DNA of 64,000 nt from Pseudomonas sp. (GCF_030684895.1 NZ_JAUXXP010000049.1:1-64000), one strand, 5' to 3'. Positions 50,717 to 59,834 are shown, numbered from the stretch's first letter. Notes: generated by a model not told the origin, from the sequence alone. Numbers and translations: made by a program.

Positions 50717-51915
50717 CAGATCGTCCCCCGGCGCGGCGGCAGGGCGTCGTTGAGGTAGTAGTTACCCACCGCGTGGTACTTCCAGCGCACCGGATCATGC
50801 AGGGTATGGGTGCGCGCGTTGCGCCAGTGGCGGTCGAGGTTGTGTTCGGCCAGGGTGGCGCGGCTGCCGGCCAGTTCGAGTAGTTTGCTGGAAGCTGCCA
50901 GCGACACTTCGGTGCTGATCGCCCGGGCTTCGGCTACGGCGATGGAGGCGGCGGCCACGCTTTCGACACTGGGCTCGGCCTGGGCCTGATCGACAAATTC
51001 ACCGGCTCGTTCCAGCAGTGCTTCGGCGGCGTGCAGATGAATGGCCAGACGGCCGATGGCCTTGAGGGTCAGCGGGTCATCGCTGGCCTTGTCCACCCCG
51101 GCATTGATCCAGGGGCGTGAACTGCTGCGCACGAAACTCAGGGTGTCTTCATAGGCGGCGCGGGCGATGCCGACATCAATGGCCGCATGCAGCAACTGAG
51201 CGAACGGGCCGAGCGAAGTGGGGCGCTCGAATGATGCCTGGAATGGCACCACGTCTTCGGCGGCCACCGGTACCTGTTGCAGCACCACCGAACCACTGCC
51301 GGTGGTGCGCTGGCCGAAACCGGACCAGTCGTCGATGATCTCCAGCCCCGGCGCATGGCGGGATACGAAGGCCAGGTGACCAATGCCTTGGTCATCCACC
51401 GCCAGGGTCGGGATGCGCTGAGCATAGAGCGCGCCGGTTGCGTAGAACTTGCGCCCCTCAATGCGGTAGTGCTCGCCGTCACGCAACAGTTTGGTGGTGC
51501 GGTCCAGGGCGGTCTTGGTGCCCAGCTCCGCGAGGGCATTGCCGAAGCGCTGCCCGGCCAGCACCTCTGCATACAAACGTTGCTGCTGCTCGGCGCTGCC
51601 GTTGAGGCGCAGCACTTCGAGGGCATAGAAATGGTTTTGCGGGATTTGCCCAAGGGAACTGTCCGCTTGGGAAATACGGGCAATCACCTTGGCCAGGGTG
51701 ACGCTGGAGACGCCTGCACCACCCAGGTGTTTGGGTACGCTGATGCCCCACAGGCCGGAGCGGCTGAACAGCTCCAGCTCGGCATGTGGCAGCAGGCGTT
51801 CGCGGTCGCGTTCGGCCGCGCCAGGGCCGAATACCGCGGCCACAGCATTGGCAACGTCCAGCGCTTCGGCATCACTGCGGATCAGCGTCGGATTCAGGTT
51901 CAACGGTGCGTTCAT
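50716..51915 (-). CDS. sfnB: SfnB-family sulfur acquisition oxidoreductase (second copy)
   Basis: This 399-residue acyl-CoA dehydrogenase-fold flavoprotein of the SfnB/DszC group opens AAVFGPGAAERDRERLLPHAELELFSRSGLWGISVPKHLGGAG. The flavin region is WSGFGQRTTGSGSVVL and the C-terminal signature HWRNARTHTLHDPVRWKYHAVGNYYLN. SfnB is linked to dimethyl sulfone use in P. putida. It would oxygenate an organosulfur compound with reduced flavin. It is a tandem paralogue of the next upstream gene, 3 bases away, and clearly shares its C-terminus. Confidence 0.88.
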   Translation of the reverse strand: MNAPLNLNPTLIRSDAEALDVANAVAAVFGPGAAERDRERLLPHAELELFSRSGLWGISVPKHLGGAGVSSVTLAKVIARISQADSSLGQIPQNHFYALEVLRLNGSAEQQQRLYAEVLAGQRFGNALAELGTKTALDRTTKLLRDGEHYRIEGRKFYATGALYAQRIPTLAVDDQGIGHLAFVSRHAPGLEIIDDWSGFGQRTTGSGSVVLQQVPVAAEDVVPFQASFERPTSLGPFAQLLHAAIDVGIARAAYEDTLSFVRSSSRPWINAGVDKASDDPLTLKAIGRLAIHLHAAEALLERAGEFVDQAQAEPSVESVAAASIAVAEARAISTEVSLAASSKLLELAGSRATLAEHNLDRHWRNARTHTLHDPVRWKYHAVGNYYLNDALPPRRGTI

Positions 51916-51918
51916 GGC

Positions 51919-53214
51919 TCAGATCCAGGAGTGACGGGCAGGGCGGCTGCCGTTGAGGTAGTAGGCACCAACGGCGTGGTACTTCCAGCGCACCGGGTCA
52001 TGCAGGGTATGGGTGCGCGCATTGCGCCAATGCCGGTCGAGGCCGAATTCGGCCAGGGTGGCGCGGCTGCCCGCCAGCTCCAGCAGCTTTTCGCTGGCTA
52101 GCAGGCTGATCTCGGTGGTCAACACTTTGGCCTCGGCCACGGCAATGGAGGCGCGCGCGGCGGCATCGTCATCAATGGGCTGCGCGCTGACTTCATCCAG
52201 CACTTTGCCAGCCTTGCGCAGCAGGGCTTCAGCGGCGTGCAGATCGACCTGCAGGCGGCCGATATCGGCAATCACGTAGGGATCATCGCTGGCGCGCTCG
52301 ACATTGGCCTCGATCCACGGTCGGGATTTCTCGCGGATAAAACTGATGCTGTCGCGCAATGCACCGGCAGCGATGCCAGCATCAATCGCCGCCTGAATAA
52401 GTTGCGAGGCGGCGCCCTGGATACTCGGTTGGCTGCCCAACTGCCACAGCGGAATCAGGTTGTGTGCATCGACTTCCACGCGGTCCAGCAGCACGGTGCC
52501 GCTGGCAGTGGTGCGTTGACCAAAGCCGGACCAGTCGTTGACGATGCGCAGCCCTGCGCGGCCGCGTTGGATCAGGGCGAGAACTGGACGACCGTCCTCG
52601 TCCAGGGCCTTGGCTGCGACCCAGTGGGCGAAGATCGCCCCGGTGGAATAGAACTTCTCGCCGCTGATGACGTAGCGATCACCCTCGCGCTCAAGGCGCG
52701 CACGCACATCCAGGGTGTGCTTGCTGTTGCGTTCGGGCCCGGCATTGCCGATGCGCCAGCCTTGCAGCACGGTGCGAAATAGGCGCTGACGCTGGCTTGG
52801 AGTGGCAGCGACATCCAGCAGGGCAATCAGGCCGAACTGGTTTTGTGGGATCTGGCCGAGAGCCGGGTCCACTGCGGAAATGATGCGAAAAACTTCGGCA
52901 ATGGTGGCAAAGGACAGCTGCGGGCCGCCGTAGGCGCGGGGGATGGCGATACTGCCCAGACCGCTAGCGGTAAACTGCTCGACCAGCGACCAGGGCAGTT
53001 TACGTTCCCGATCACGCAGGATGACCTGCGCGCTGGCCGCCTCGGCCAAGGCATGCGCGGCCGCAAGGGCTTCACTGTCACTGCGCAGAATGCGCGCGGG
53101 TAGAAGGGGGGGAGCGATGTCCTGGTCAGAGGCCGGTAAGGCCTGGGCTGACTCAGGGTACGCGTGGGCTTCCGGGTGGGAAGCGGTGTCCTCAAGGGTA
53201 GTCGGACTGACCAT
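51919..53214 (-). CDS. sfnB: SfnB-family sulfur acquisition oxidoreductase (first copy)
   Basis: This 431-residue paralogue of the following gene has a longer, low-complexity N-terminus (about 1-40, ETAS/ASDQ-rich). The core flavin region is WSGFGQRTTASGTVLL, GAIFAHWVAAKALDEDG, and the same C-terminal HWRNARTHTLHDPVRWKYHAVGAYYLN. It is the first gene of the six-gene operon. An internal start would remove the odd N-terminus, but no better ribosome site is seen than CATCTTCAAAT-type sequence, so the start is uncertain. The tandem CCACCGGA repeat lies about 80 bases upstream. Confidence 0.85.
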   Translation of the reverse strand: MVSPTTLEDTASHPEAHAYPESAQALPASDQDIAPPLLPARILRSDSEALAAAHALAEAASAQVILRDRERKLPWSLVEQFTASGLGSIAIPRAYGGPQLSFATIAEVFRIISAVDPALGQIPQNQFGLIALLDVAATPSQRQRLFRTVLQGWRIGNAGPERNSKHTLDVRARLEREGDRYVISGEKFYSTGAIFAHWVAAKALDEDGRPVLALIQRGRAGLRIVNDWSGFGQRTTASGTVLLDRVEVDAHNLIPLWQLGSQPSIQGAASQLIQAAIDAGIAAGALRDSISFIREKSRPWIEANVERASDDPYVIADIGRLQVDLHAAEALLRKAGKVLDEVSAQPIDDDAAARASIAVAEAKVLTTEISLLASEKLLELAGSRATLAEFGLDRHWRNARTHTLHDPVRWKYHAVGAYYLNGSRPARHSWI

Positions 53215-53293
53215 GCAAACCTCATCTTCAAATAAAACGCTGCGTCTGCCGCGTCATGAAGACGAGCACCGGAGCGAGGTAAAATTGCACTGC

Positions 53294-53352
53294 TCCGGTG
53301 GTCCGGTGGATATACCTTAAGCCAAGGTAATCCAATATTTAAAATAGCTTTT
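53294..53352 (-). promoter_or_regulatory. shared sulfur-operon element upstream of the sfnB-like genes
   Basis: TCCGGTGG is repeated perfectly in tandem at 53294-53309. About 40 bases on (53334-53352) follows an AT block AATATTTAAAATAGCTTTTT. In operon orientation this is an AAAAAG...TTTAAATATT block, then CCACCGGACCACCGGA, then the start codon 80 bases on. The taurine operon has the same arrangement. A further inverted repeat TACCTT-AAGCC-AAGGTA lies at 53312-53328, between the two. Confidence 0.6.
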
Positions 53353-53426
53353 TCGCATAACATTAGATGCACCCGACTGGCACGCTGGTACCATTCGAGC
53401 GCTCTAGAATGCTGTTTTACAAGGTT

Positions 53427-54161
53427 TTACAGGCAAAGCTTGGCGCCGGCGAGCAACAGCAGCAGTCCAAGTATTTGCTGCACCCGTCGCTCGGCCAGCC
53501 AGCGGCTGCCCAGTTGCGCGCCGAGCACACCGCCGGCCATGGCGATCAGCGCTAACAGGGTGATGTGTTCAGGCAGCTGGCGCGCCGCGCTCCAGTGTCC
53601 GGCCAGGGCGGCGACAGAATTGAGCAGGATAAACACGGCCGAAAATGCTGCTGCGCTTTTCACGCTGGCCCAGCGTGCGTAGATCAGTAGCGGCGTGATC
53701 AACACACCGCCGCCAATACCAGTCAGGCCCGAGAGCAGGCCAATTACCGCACCCGTGAGCATGGCCAGTGCCCGGGGTGCCTGGCGCAGCTGAGCCCCAT
53801 CCACAGCTTTGCCGATAAAAAGGGGCAGGGCGGCAGCCAGCAGCAGGCTGCCCAGCAAGCGATCAAACCAGAGTGGCGGCAGGCTGATAAAACCACCCAG
53901 CGCTGCCATGGGCACCGCCAGAACGGCAAAGGGCCAGAGGTGCTGCCAATTCAGATGCCCGGCCCGAGCAAAGCGCCAACTGACCAGCAGCGCGACCAGG
54001 CTGTTGATCAGCAGCGCCGTGGGTTTGATGCTCTCGGGGGCAAAGCCCAGCAGCGCCATGGCGGCGATATATCCGGATGCGCCGGCTTGGCCGACACTGG
54101 CATAGAGCAGGGCGATCAGCAGAAAGGCTGCCGCAGATAGCAGTAGAGAGTTTTCAGGCAT
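53427..54161 (-). CDS. TSUP (TauE/SafE) family exporter of the taurine operon
   Basis: This 244-residue inner-membrane protein has about eight helices with TSUP signatures (GQAGASGYIAAMALLGF near 25-41 and GLLSGLTGIGGGVLITPLL near 135-153). TSUP members near sulfonate genes are thought to export sulfite or sulfoacetate. It lies 78 bases downstream of tauD on the same strand and should remove excess sulfite released by TauD. No terminator is seen between tauD and this gene. Confidence 0.85.
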   Translation of the reverse strand: MPENSLLLSAAAFLLIALLYASVGQAGASGYIAAMALLGFAPESIKPTALLINSLVALLVSWRFARAGHLNWQHLWPFAVLAVPMAALGGFISLPPLWFDRLLGSLLLAAALPLFIGKAVDGAQLRQAPRALAMLTGAVIGLLSGLTGIGGGVLITPLLIYARWASVKSAAAFSAVFILLNSVAALAGHWSAARQLPEHITLLALIAMAGGVLGAQLGSRWLAERRVQQILGLLLLLAGAKLCL

Positions 54162-54239
54162 AGGTGCTACTTAACCACCTGATCGCAGAAAATGGCACCC
54201 GCGCCTGGCTTGGCGCGGGTTAAGCAGCCATACCTCGGT

Positions 54240-55079
54240 TCAGACTGGTATGTCGCCGAGAATCGTTGCCCGCTGCATCACCCGGCGCTGCGGGCGGTAG
54301 TCGTCTACGGCGTAATGCTGGGTGATGCGGTTGTCCCAGAAGGCGATGTCATTGGTCTGCCAGCGCCAGCGCACGGTGAATTCCGGGCGGGTGCTGTGGG
54401 CAAACAGAAAGCGCAGCAGCGCATCACTTTCATCAGCCTCCAGTTCGTTGATTCGGGTGGTGAAGCCATCGTTGACGAACAACCCCTTGCGCCCTGTGAT
54501 CGGGTGAGTGCGTACCACTGGGTGTGACAGTGGCGGGTATTTACGCTGCACCTCGTGGTAGTGCTCCAGCGCTTGCGGCGTATTGCCATAGCGCTCCAGC
54601 GGGAACGAGTGGGTGAAATCGTGGGTGGCAGTCAGACCGTCGAGCAGTACCTGCAGCGGTTTCGACAACGCCTCGAAGGCAGCACTGCTGCTGGCCCACA
54701 GCGTGTCGCCACCGAAAGGTGGCAGCAGCTTGGCCGACAGCACCGCACCCATGGCCGGAGTCGGCAGGAAGGTGACATCGGTGTGCCAGATGGCGTTGTC
54801 GCGTACATCGGTTACCGCGGTGTCGAGGATCAGCACTTCCGGCTGCTCCGGCACATTTGGGTAGATCGGGTGGATATGCAGATCACCAAAGTGGCGGGCA
54901 AAGCTGGCCTGCTGTTGCGGGGTGATCGGCTGGTTACGGAAGAACAGCACCTGATGCGTGAGCAGGGCCTGTTCAATCAACTGATGGTTCTTGGCGCTCA
55001 AGGGCTCGCTGAGGTTGATGCCGTCAATCTGTGCGCCAAGGGCAGGGCTCAGTTGGGTGATTTGAATGCTCATGGTCAT
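54240..55079 (-). CDS. tauD: taurine/alkylsulfonate dioxygenase
   Basis: This 279-residue Fe(II)/2-oxoglutarate dioxygenase converts taurine to sulfite and aminoacetaldehyde. The metal ligands are His99 and Asp101 in [10 protein letters not shown] and His255 in [11 protein letters not shown]. The 2-oxoglutarate arginine is Arg266 or Arg270 near [12 protein letters not shown]. The start is either the ATG at 55079 or 55073; the first is used. It is the last enzyme gene of a tauABCD-type operon, 9 bases after tauC. Confidence 0.92.
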   Translation of the reverse strand: MTMSIQITQLSPALGAQIDGINLSEPLSAKNHQLIEQALLTHQVLFFRNQPITPQQQASFARHFGDLHIHPIYPNVPEQPEVLILDTAVTDVRDNAIWHTDVTFLPTPAMGAVLSAKLLPPFGGDTLWASSSAAFEALSKPLQVLLDGLTATHDFTHSFPLERYGNTPQALEHYHEVQRKYPPLSHPVVRTHPITGRKGLFVNDGFTTRINELEADESDALLRFLFAHSTRPEFTVRWRWQTNDIAFWDNRITQHYAVDDYRPQRRVMQRATILGDIPV

Positions 55080-55088
55080 CTATCCAGT

Positions 55089-55922
55089 TCAATGGGCCTG
55101 GCCATGCCAGGGCACCAGCTTACGTTGCAGGGCGCGCAGGCCCATCTCCAGGGAAAAGGCGATCAGGGCGATCACCAGAATCCCGAGAATCACCACATCG
55201 GTCACCAGAAACTGGGCGGCGGACTGCACCATAAAACCCAGGCCGCTGGTGGCGGCGATCAGCTCGGCGGCCACTAGGGTTGACCAGCCAACACCCAGCC
55301 CGATGCGAATGCCGGTGAGAATCTCCGGCAGGGCACTGGGCAGGATCACGTAGCGGATCAACTGTGCCTGACTGGCACCCAGTGATTGCGCAGCGCGGAT
55401 TTTGCTCGGGTCGACATTGCGCACACCGGTGGCGGTGGAAATGGCGATTGGCGCGAAGATCGCCAGAAAGATCAGGAGCACCTTGGACAGCTCACCAATC
55501 CCGCACCAGATGACGATCAGCGGCAGGTAAGCCAGCGGCGGGATCGGGCGGTAGAACTCGATCAGCGGGTCGAAGATACCGCGAGCGATCCGGTAACGAC
55601 CTATGGCGATCCCCAATGGAATAGCGGTCAGTACGGCGGCCAACAGGCCCAGGCCGATGCGTTGCAGGCTGGCGGCTAGGTGCTGCCAGAGGCTGGAATC
55701 CATATAGCCCTGGCTCAGCACCAGCCAACCGCGTTTGGCCACCGCCTGTGGGCTGGGTAGAAACAGCGGCTCAATCAGGCCGAAGTAGGTCACCGCCCAC
55801 CAGGCCCACAGTAGAAAGGCGACTGTCAGGCTACTGATAGTGAACAGGCTGAGCTCACGCGGAGCACGCCGTGCTTGTTGTTCGCTCTCGGTGTTGGAGT
55901 AGATGTACTCATGGCTGCTCAT
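55089..55922 (-). CDS. tauC: taurine ABC transporter permease
   Basis: This 277-residue permease has about six helices; the EAA loop is [33 protein letters not shown] (about 175-207). It follows the TauC/SsuC pattern ([17 protein letters not shown]). The N-terminal 30 residues ([20 protein letters not shown]) are cytoplasmic and basic-acidic mixed. It overlaps tauB by 4 bases. Confidence 0.92.
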   Translation of the reverse strand: MSSHEYIYSNTESEQQARRAPRELSLFTISSLTVAFLLWAWWAVTYFGLIEPLFLPSPQAVAKRGWLVLSQGYMDSSLWQHLAASLQRIGLGLLAAVLTAIPLGIAIGRYRIARGIFDPLIEFYRPIPPLAYLPLIVIWCGIGELSKVLLIFLAIFAPIAISTATGVRNVDPSKIRAAQSLGASQAQLIRYVILPSALPEILTGIRIGLGVGWSTLVAAELIAATSGLGFMVQSAAQFLVTDVVILGILVIALIAFSLEMGLRALQRKLVPWHGQAH

Positions 55923-56701
55923 GCGCGGCTCCCTTGGCGTTCGGCGAAGACCTGGGCGAGCACATGCTCGCGGGTGGCGATAAAAGCCGGATCGGATTTA
56001 ATCGCGCGGGCACTCTCACCGGCGGTGTAGCGTTGGCCGAAATCCAGGCTCAGGCGTTCGCTGATGCGGCCGGGGTTGGGTGACAGCAGAATCAGGTCGG
56101 TGGCGAGGAAGACCGCTTCCTCGATGTCGTGGGTAATCAGGAACACTGGTTTGGCCGTGCGCTGCCAGACCTGCAGCAGCAGCTCCTGCATCTGCTCGCG
56201 GGTAAAGGCGTCGAGCGCACCGAACGGCTCGTCCATCAGCAGCACCCGTGGTTCTGCAGCCAAGGCGCGAGCCAGGCCGACACGCTGACGCTGGCCGCCA
56301 GACAGTTCCCAGATGCGCCGCTGTTCGAACCCGGCCAGACCCACCAGGCTCAGCAGTTCGCGGGCCTTGGCTTCGCGCTGGGGCTTTGCCACACCGGCCA
56401 GTTGCAGACCGAACGCGACGTTTTCCAGCACGTTCTGCCAGGGCAACAGGGCGTCATCCTGAAACACCACGCCGCGTTCGGCGCTGGGGCCCTGTACCGG
56501 TTGTTGATCGAGGCTGATGCGTCCGGCGTTGGGTGTAACAAAGCCGGCGATCAGGTTGAGCAGGGTGGTTTTGCCACTGCCCGAAGGGCCGAGGGCGACC
56601 AGTAGTTGCTGAGGGCCGAGGCTCAGGGAAATATCCGTCAGTACCGGCTCGGCCGTGCCGGGGTACTGTGCGCTGATACGCTCCAGTTCAAGTAAGGCCA
56701 T
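55919..56701 (-). CDS. tauB: taurine ABC transporter ATP-binding protein
   Basis: This 260-residue ATPase has Walker [10 protein letters not shown], signature [16 protein letters not shown], Walker [12 protein letters not shown] and switch [10 protein letters not shown]. It is part of the tauABCD operon and should pair with the TauC permease. It follows the second tauA by 54 bases and overlaps tauC by ATGA. Confidence 0.92.
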   Translation of the reverse strand: MALLELERISAQYPGTAEPVLTDISLSLGPQQLLVALGPSGSGKTTLLNLIAGFVTPNAGRISLDQQPVQGPSAERGVVFQDDALLPWQNVLENVAFGLQLAGVAKPQREAKARELLSLVGLAGFEQRRIWELSGGQRQRVGLARALAAEPRVLLMDEPFGALDAFTREQMQELLLQVWQRTAKPVFLITHDIEEAVFLATDLILLSPNPGRISERLSLDFGQRYTAGESARAIKSDPAFIATREHVLAQVFAERQGSRA

Positions 56702-56755
56702 GACTGTGACTCTCTCAAATGCTCCCCCAGCTTTTGCCGGGGGAGTTACAGCGGG

Positions 56756-57730
56756 TTACTGGATATAGGCGTTGCTGACATAGGGTGAGTAGTCGCTCAG
56801 CACGCTGTCGGCTTTGCCCTGTTCCTTGAGAAATACCGCAGTGGCGGCGATGTCTTTGGCCGTCTTGCCGCCGAGCAACTCAGCTTGCTGCTTGGCATCC
56901 GGGAAGGCCGAGCCGGCGAGCAGCTCAGGCACGTCTTTAGGATCAGCACCGGTTAGCTTGGCAATCTTCTGTACGGGCTCGGAGTCGACAGTCCAGCTGT
57001 CCTTGTTGGCGGCGTAGTCGGCGAAGGCATCCAGGCTGACCTGGGCGAATTTGGCCAGCAGCTCGGAGTGCTTCTCGGCAAAGTCCTTGCGCGCTACCCA
57101 CACTTCGAAGGTCGGAGCGCCCCAGGTGCCGACTTCTGCGGCATCGGTCAGCACTGTGCCGTTCTGCTTGATCGCGCCGAGTGCCGGTGACCAGACGAAG
57201 GCCCCGTCGATATTGCCGCGCGCCCAGGCGGCGGAGATTTCGCTGGGGTTGAGGTTGACGATCTTCACTTTGCTCGGCTCGACCTGCCAGTGCTTCAGCG
57301 CGCCGAGCAGGCTGTAGTGCGAGGTGGACACAAAGGGCGTGGCAATGGTCTTGCCGATCAGATCCTGCGGGCTGTTGATGCCACTGCCGTTACGCACCAC
57401 CAACGCCTCTGCGGCGTTGATTTGCGCGGCGACGATAAAGGTCACAATGGGCAGGCCGCGGCTGGCGGCGGCGGCCAATGGGCTGCTGCCGAGGTTGCCG
57501 ATCTGCACATCGCCGGAGGCAATCGCCGTGACCACTTCAGCGCCGCTGTTAAAACGTCGCCAGTCGATCTTCTGGCCCAAGGCTTTGTCGTATGTGCCGT
57601 CAAACTGCGCCACTTTGGTGGGGTCGATACCGGTCTGGTAACCGATGATCAGGTCATCTGCCTGGGCTGCGGTGCTCAGCCCGCTGACAATCAGCGCAGC
57701 CAACAGGCTGCGTAATGGACAAAAACTCAT
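56756..57730 (-). CDS. tauA: taurine/sulfonate ABC transporter substrate-binding protein (second copy)
   Basis: This 324-residue TauA/SsuA-type binding protein has a signal peptide (cleavage near STAAQA-DD). The mature start is LIIGYQTGIDPTKVAQFDGTYDKALGQKIDWRRFNSGAEVVTAIASGDVQIGNLGSSPLAAAASRGLP. The ATG at 57730 has GCGGAGTAAGCAGC in front and begins the signal peptide. It is about 50-60% identical by eye to the next upstream gene, so two tandem tauA genes serve one TauBC. The copies may bind different sulfonates. Confidence 0.9.
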   Translation of the reverse strand: MSFCPLRSLLAALIVSGLSTAAQADDLIIGYQTGIDPTKVAQFDGTYDKALGQKIDWRRFNSGAEVVTAIASGDVQIGNLGSSPLAAAASRGLPIVTFIVAAQINAAEALVVRNGSGINSPQDLIGKTIATPFVSTSHYSLLGALKHWQVEPSKVKIVNLNPSEISAAWARGNIDGAFVWSPALGAIKQNGTVLTDAAEVGTWGAPTFEVWVARKDFAEKHSELLAKFAQVSLDAFADYAANKDSWTVDSEPVQKIAKLTGADPKDVPELLAGSAFPDAKQQAELLGGKTAKDIAATAVFLKEQGKADSVLSDYSPYVSNAYIQ

Positions 57731-57801
57731 GCTGCTTACTCCGCAGGAATGCCGCTGCGCAGTGCAGGCCGAATGGTCATGCACGGCGCAGGTAAGGTGA
57801 T

Positions 57802-58782
57802 TTAGTTGGTCAGGTATTGATTGCTGACGTAGGGCGCGTAGTCCGGCAGCACCGCATCGACCTTGCCTTGCTCTTTGAGGAACTTGGCGGTGTTGGTGAT
57901 GGCCTGGGTGGTCGGCGCCGCGAGCTGGTTGACCTGATCGGCTGCCAGTGGGAACACGTTGCCTTGCAGCAGCAGTGGGATGTCCTGGGCCTTAGCGCCG
58001 GACAGCTTGACCAGCTTGTCGATGTTGCTGCTATCGGCCAGCCAGGCTTGTGGGTCTTTACGGAAATCGGCGTAGGCGTCCAGGGTGACCTTGGCAAAGG
58101 CACGGACTACTTCGGGGTGCTTCTCGGCAAAGTCCTTGCGCACGATCCAGGCATCGAAGGTTGGTGCACCCAGGTCGCTCAGTTCACCAGAGGTGATCAG
58201 TACCTTGCCGTTTTCCTTGGCCACACCCAGCGCCGGGTCCCACACGTAGGTGGCATCGATGTCGCCACGCTGCCAGGCGGCAATGATCGCCGGCGGCGCC
58301 AGGTTGAGGATTTGCACCTTGCTCGGATCAATCTTCCAGTGCTTGAGCGCGGCCAGCAGGCTGTAGTGACCGGTGGAGACGAAAGGGACGGCAACTTTTT
58401 TGCCGATCAGATCTTCGGGTTTGCTGATGTTGCTGCCATCACGGGCGACCAGCGCCTCGGCGGCGCCGATCTGGGCGGCGATCAGGAACGTCTGGATTGG
58501 CAACTCACGGGTGGCTGCAGCAGCCAATGGGCTGGAGCCGACATAACCAATCTGCACATCACCCGAGGCAACAGCAGTAATGACCTCGGCACCGCCATCA
58601 AACTTGCGCCAGTCGATCTTGGCTTTGCTGGCTTTTTCATAAGCGCCATCGGCCTGAGCGACCTTGGCCGGGTCTACGGTGGTCTGGTAGGCAACAGTGA
58701 AATCAACTGCGTGTGAACTCAGGGCAAAACCACTGAGGGCGATAGCTGCAAACAGGCGGCGAGGCAGGAATTTATTGAGCAT
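57802..58782 (-). CDS. tauA: taurine/sulfonate ABC transporter substrate-binding protein (first copy)
   Basis: This 326-residue TauA has a signal peptide (cleavage near LSSHA-VDF). The mature start is FTVAYQTTVDPAKVAQADGAYEKASKAKIDWRKFDGGAEVITAVASGDVQIGYVGSSPLAAAATRELP. It is the first gene of the operon. The start codon lies 79 bases after the tandem TCACCGGA repeat in transcription direction. The start has GAGGAGTCCTGCC in front. The signal-to-end length is normal for the family. Confidence 0.92.
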   Translation of the reverse strand: MLNKFLPRRLFAAIALSGFALSSHAVDFTVAYQTTVDPAKVAQADGAYEKASKAKIDWRKFDGGAEVITAVASGDVQIGYVGSSPLAAAATRELPIQTFLIAAQIGAAEALVARDGSNISKPEDLIGKKVAVPFVSTGHYSLLAALKHWKIDPSKVQILNLAPPAIIAAWQRGDIDATYVWDPALGVAKENGKVLITSGELSDLGAPTFDAWIVRKDFAEKHPEVVRAFAKVTLDAYADFRKDPQAWLADSSNIDKLVKLSGAKAQDIPLLLQGNVFPLAADQVNQLAAPTTQAITNTAKFLKEQGKVDAVLPDYAPYVSNQYLTN

Positions 58783-58860
58783 GGCAGGACTCCTCGACAG
58801 CCAATCGACTGCTGTTGCAGGAGTGGCCGGATCACTGGAAATAAATGGGGGTTCAGCAGG

Positions 58861-58920
58861 TCCGGTGATCCGGTGAAAACAAGTTAAACGATCTAAGAAA
58901 TACTTAATAAAGACTTTTTG
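58861..58920 (-). promoter_or_regulatory. shared sulfur-operon element upstream of tauA
   Basis: TCCGGTGA is repeated perfectly in tandem at 58861-58876. About 38 bases on (58899-58919) follows the AT block AATACTTAATAAAGACTTTTT. It matches the sfnB upstream element (53294-53352) in order, orientation and spacing. The start codon is 79 bases away, compared with 80 there. A third, imperfect site (CCGGATCACTGG) lies at 58828-58839. Confidence 0.6.
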
Positions 58921-59080
58921 GGTATATGTATATGTGCTTTGAAATGTCCCGCACTAGAGGCGCCAGAGGCCTGCGCTAGAGCGGGTGTAGGTCGGCGAAT
59001 CGGGCATTTTGCGCGGATGGGTTGGGTCACCGGCACTTCATCGTTATGCTCTGCGCCTCAAACAAGCCAGCGGGTGAGTG

Positions 59081-59770
59081 ATGTTTCAGTCTGTGCGCGT
59101 AGTAAAGCTTCTGTCGGTTGCCCTGTTGTTTCTGCTCGGTGCCTGCGCCAGTGGGCCGCAACTGCTGCCTGAGACCAAGCGCTTGCCTGAACGGGTCGAG
59201 TTGGCTGATGTGCCGTTCTTTCAACTCAGTGATGCCCAGGGCGGCCCTTCGGCACTAGCGGCCTTGCTCAATCATCACGGGGTGATCACTAGCCCGGGAT
59301 TGGTGGATCAGCGTATTCAGCAGTTGGCCAGAGGGCTGAGCGCGCAAGCCGGGCTTGAGGTGGTGGCGCGCTCTTATGATCTGCTGGTCTACCCTTTGCC
59401 CGGTAACCTGGACGCACTGATGCAGCAAGTGTCGGCTGGGCATCCGGTGCTGGTGATGCAGGATCGTCTATTCGGCGGGCCGGGCGCGCAGTTTGCGCTG
59501 CTGGTCGGTTATGACCAGCGCGAGCGCACGCTGGTGCTGCGTTCGGGCAATACCCGACGTTGGTACACCAGCTTTGCCAGCTTTGACGATGCCTGGGGTG
59601 AGGCGGGGCGTTGGGCGGTATTGGTTATGCCGACCACTCAACTGCCGGAGCAGCCGCTCAAACAAACCTGGCTGACCGCCGCGCAAGCGTTGGAGCAGCA
59701 AGGGCGGGCGGCTGCAGCGCAGCGGGCGTTGCGTACGGCGCGTCAGGTTTGGCCGGATGCACAGCTATAA
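59081..59770 (+). CDS. lipoprotein with C39-peptidase-like fold lacking catalytic residues
   Basis: This 229-residue lipoprotein has lipobox LLGAC with Cys22. Residues about 43-165 resemble the C39 peptidase-like (bacteriocin-processing) fold with the opening FFQLSDAQGGPSALAALLNHHGV. Active relatives read Q-CGPAAL here; this protein has Gly54 instead of Cys. The histidine expected before VGYD is also absent (QFALLVGYDQR). A C-terminal helical, TPR-like pair (LTAAQALEQQGRAAAAQRALRTARQ) follows. It is probably a non-catalytic peptide-binding or scaffold lipoprotein. The ATG at 59081 gives the signal peptide; a GTG one codon earlier is possible. Confidence 0.7.
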   Translation: MFQSVRVVKLLSVALLFLLGACASGPQLLPETKRLPERVELADVPFFQLSDAQGGPSALAALLNHHGVITSPGLVDQRIQQLARGLSAQAGLEVVARSYDLLVYPLPGNLDALMQQVSAGHPVLVMQDRLFGGPGAQFALLVGYDQRERTLVLRSGNTRRWYTSFASFDDAWGEAGRWAVLVMPTTQLPEQPLKQTWLTAAQALEQQGRAAAAQRALRTARQVWPDAQL

Positions 59771-59790
59771 AATCGCTAAAAGTAGAATGC

Positions 59791-59819
59791 AAAACGGCAC
59801 CTATTGAGGTGCCGTTTTG
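59791..59819 (+). terminator. rho-independent terminator after the lipoprotein gene
   Basis: AAAACGGCACCT-ATTG-AGGTGCCGTTTTG lies between convergent genes and is probably used from both sides. Confidence 0.9.
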
Positions 59820-59834
59820 TTTGCGCGCTGTGCT

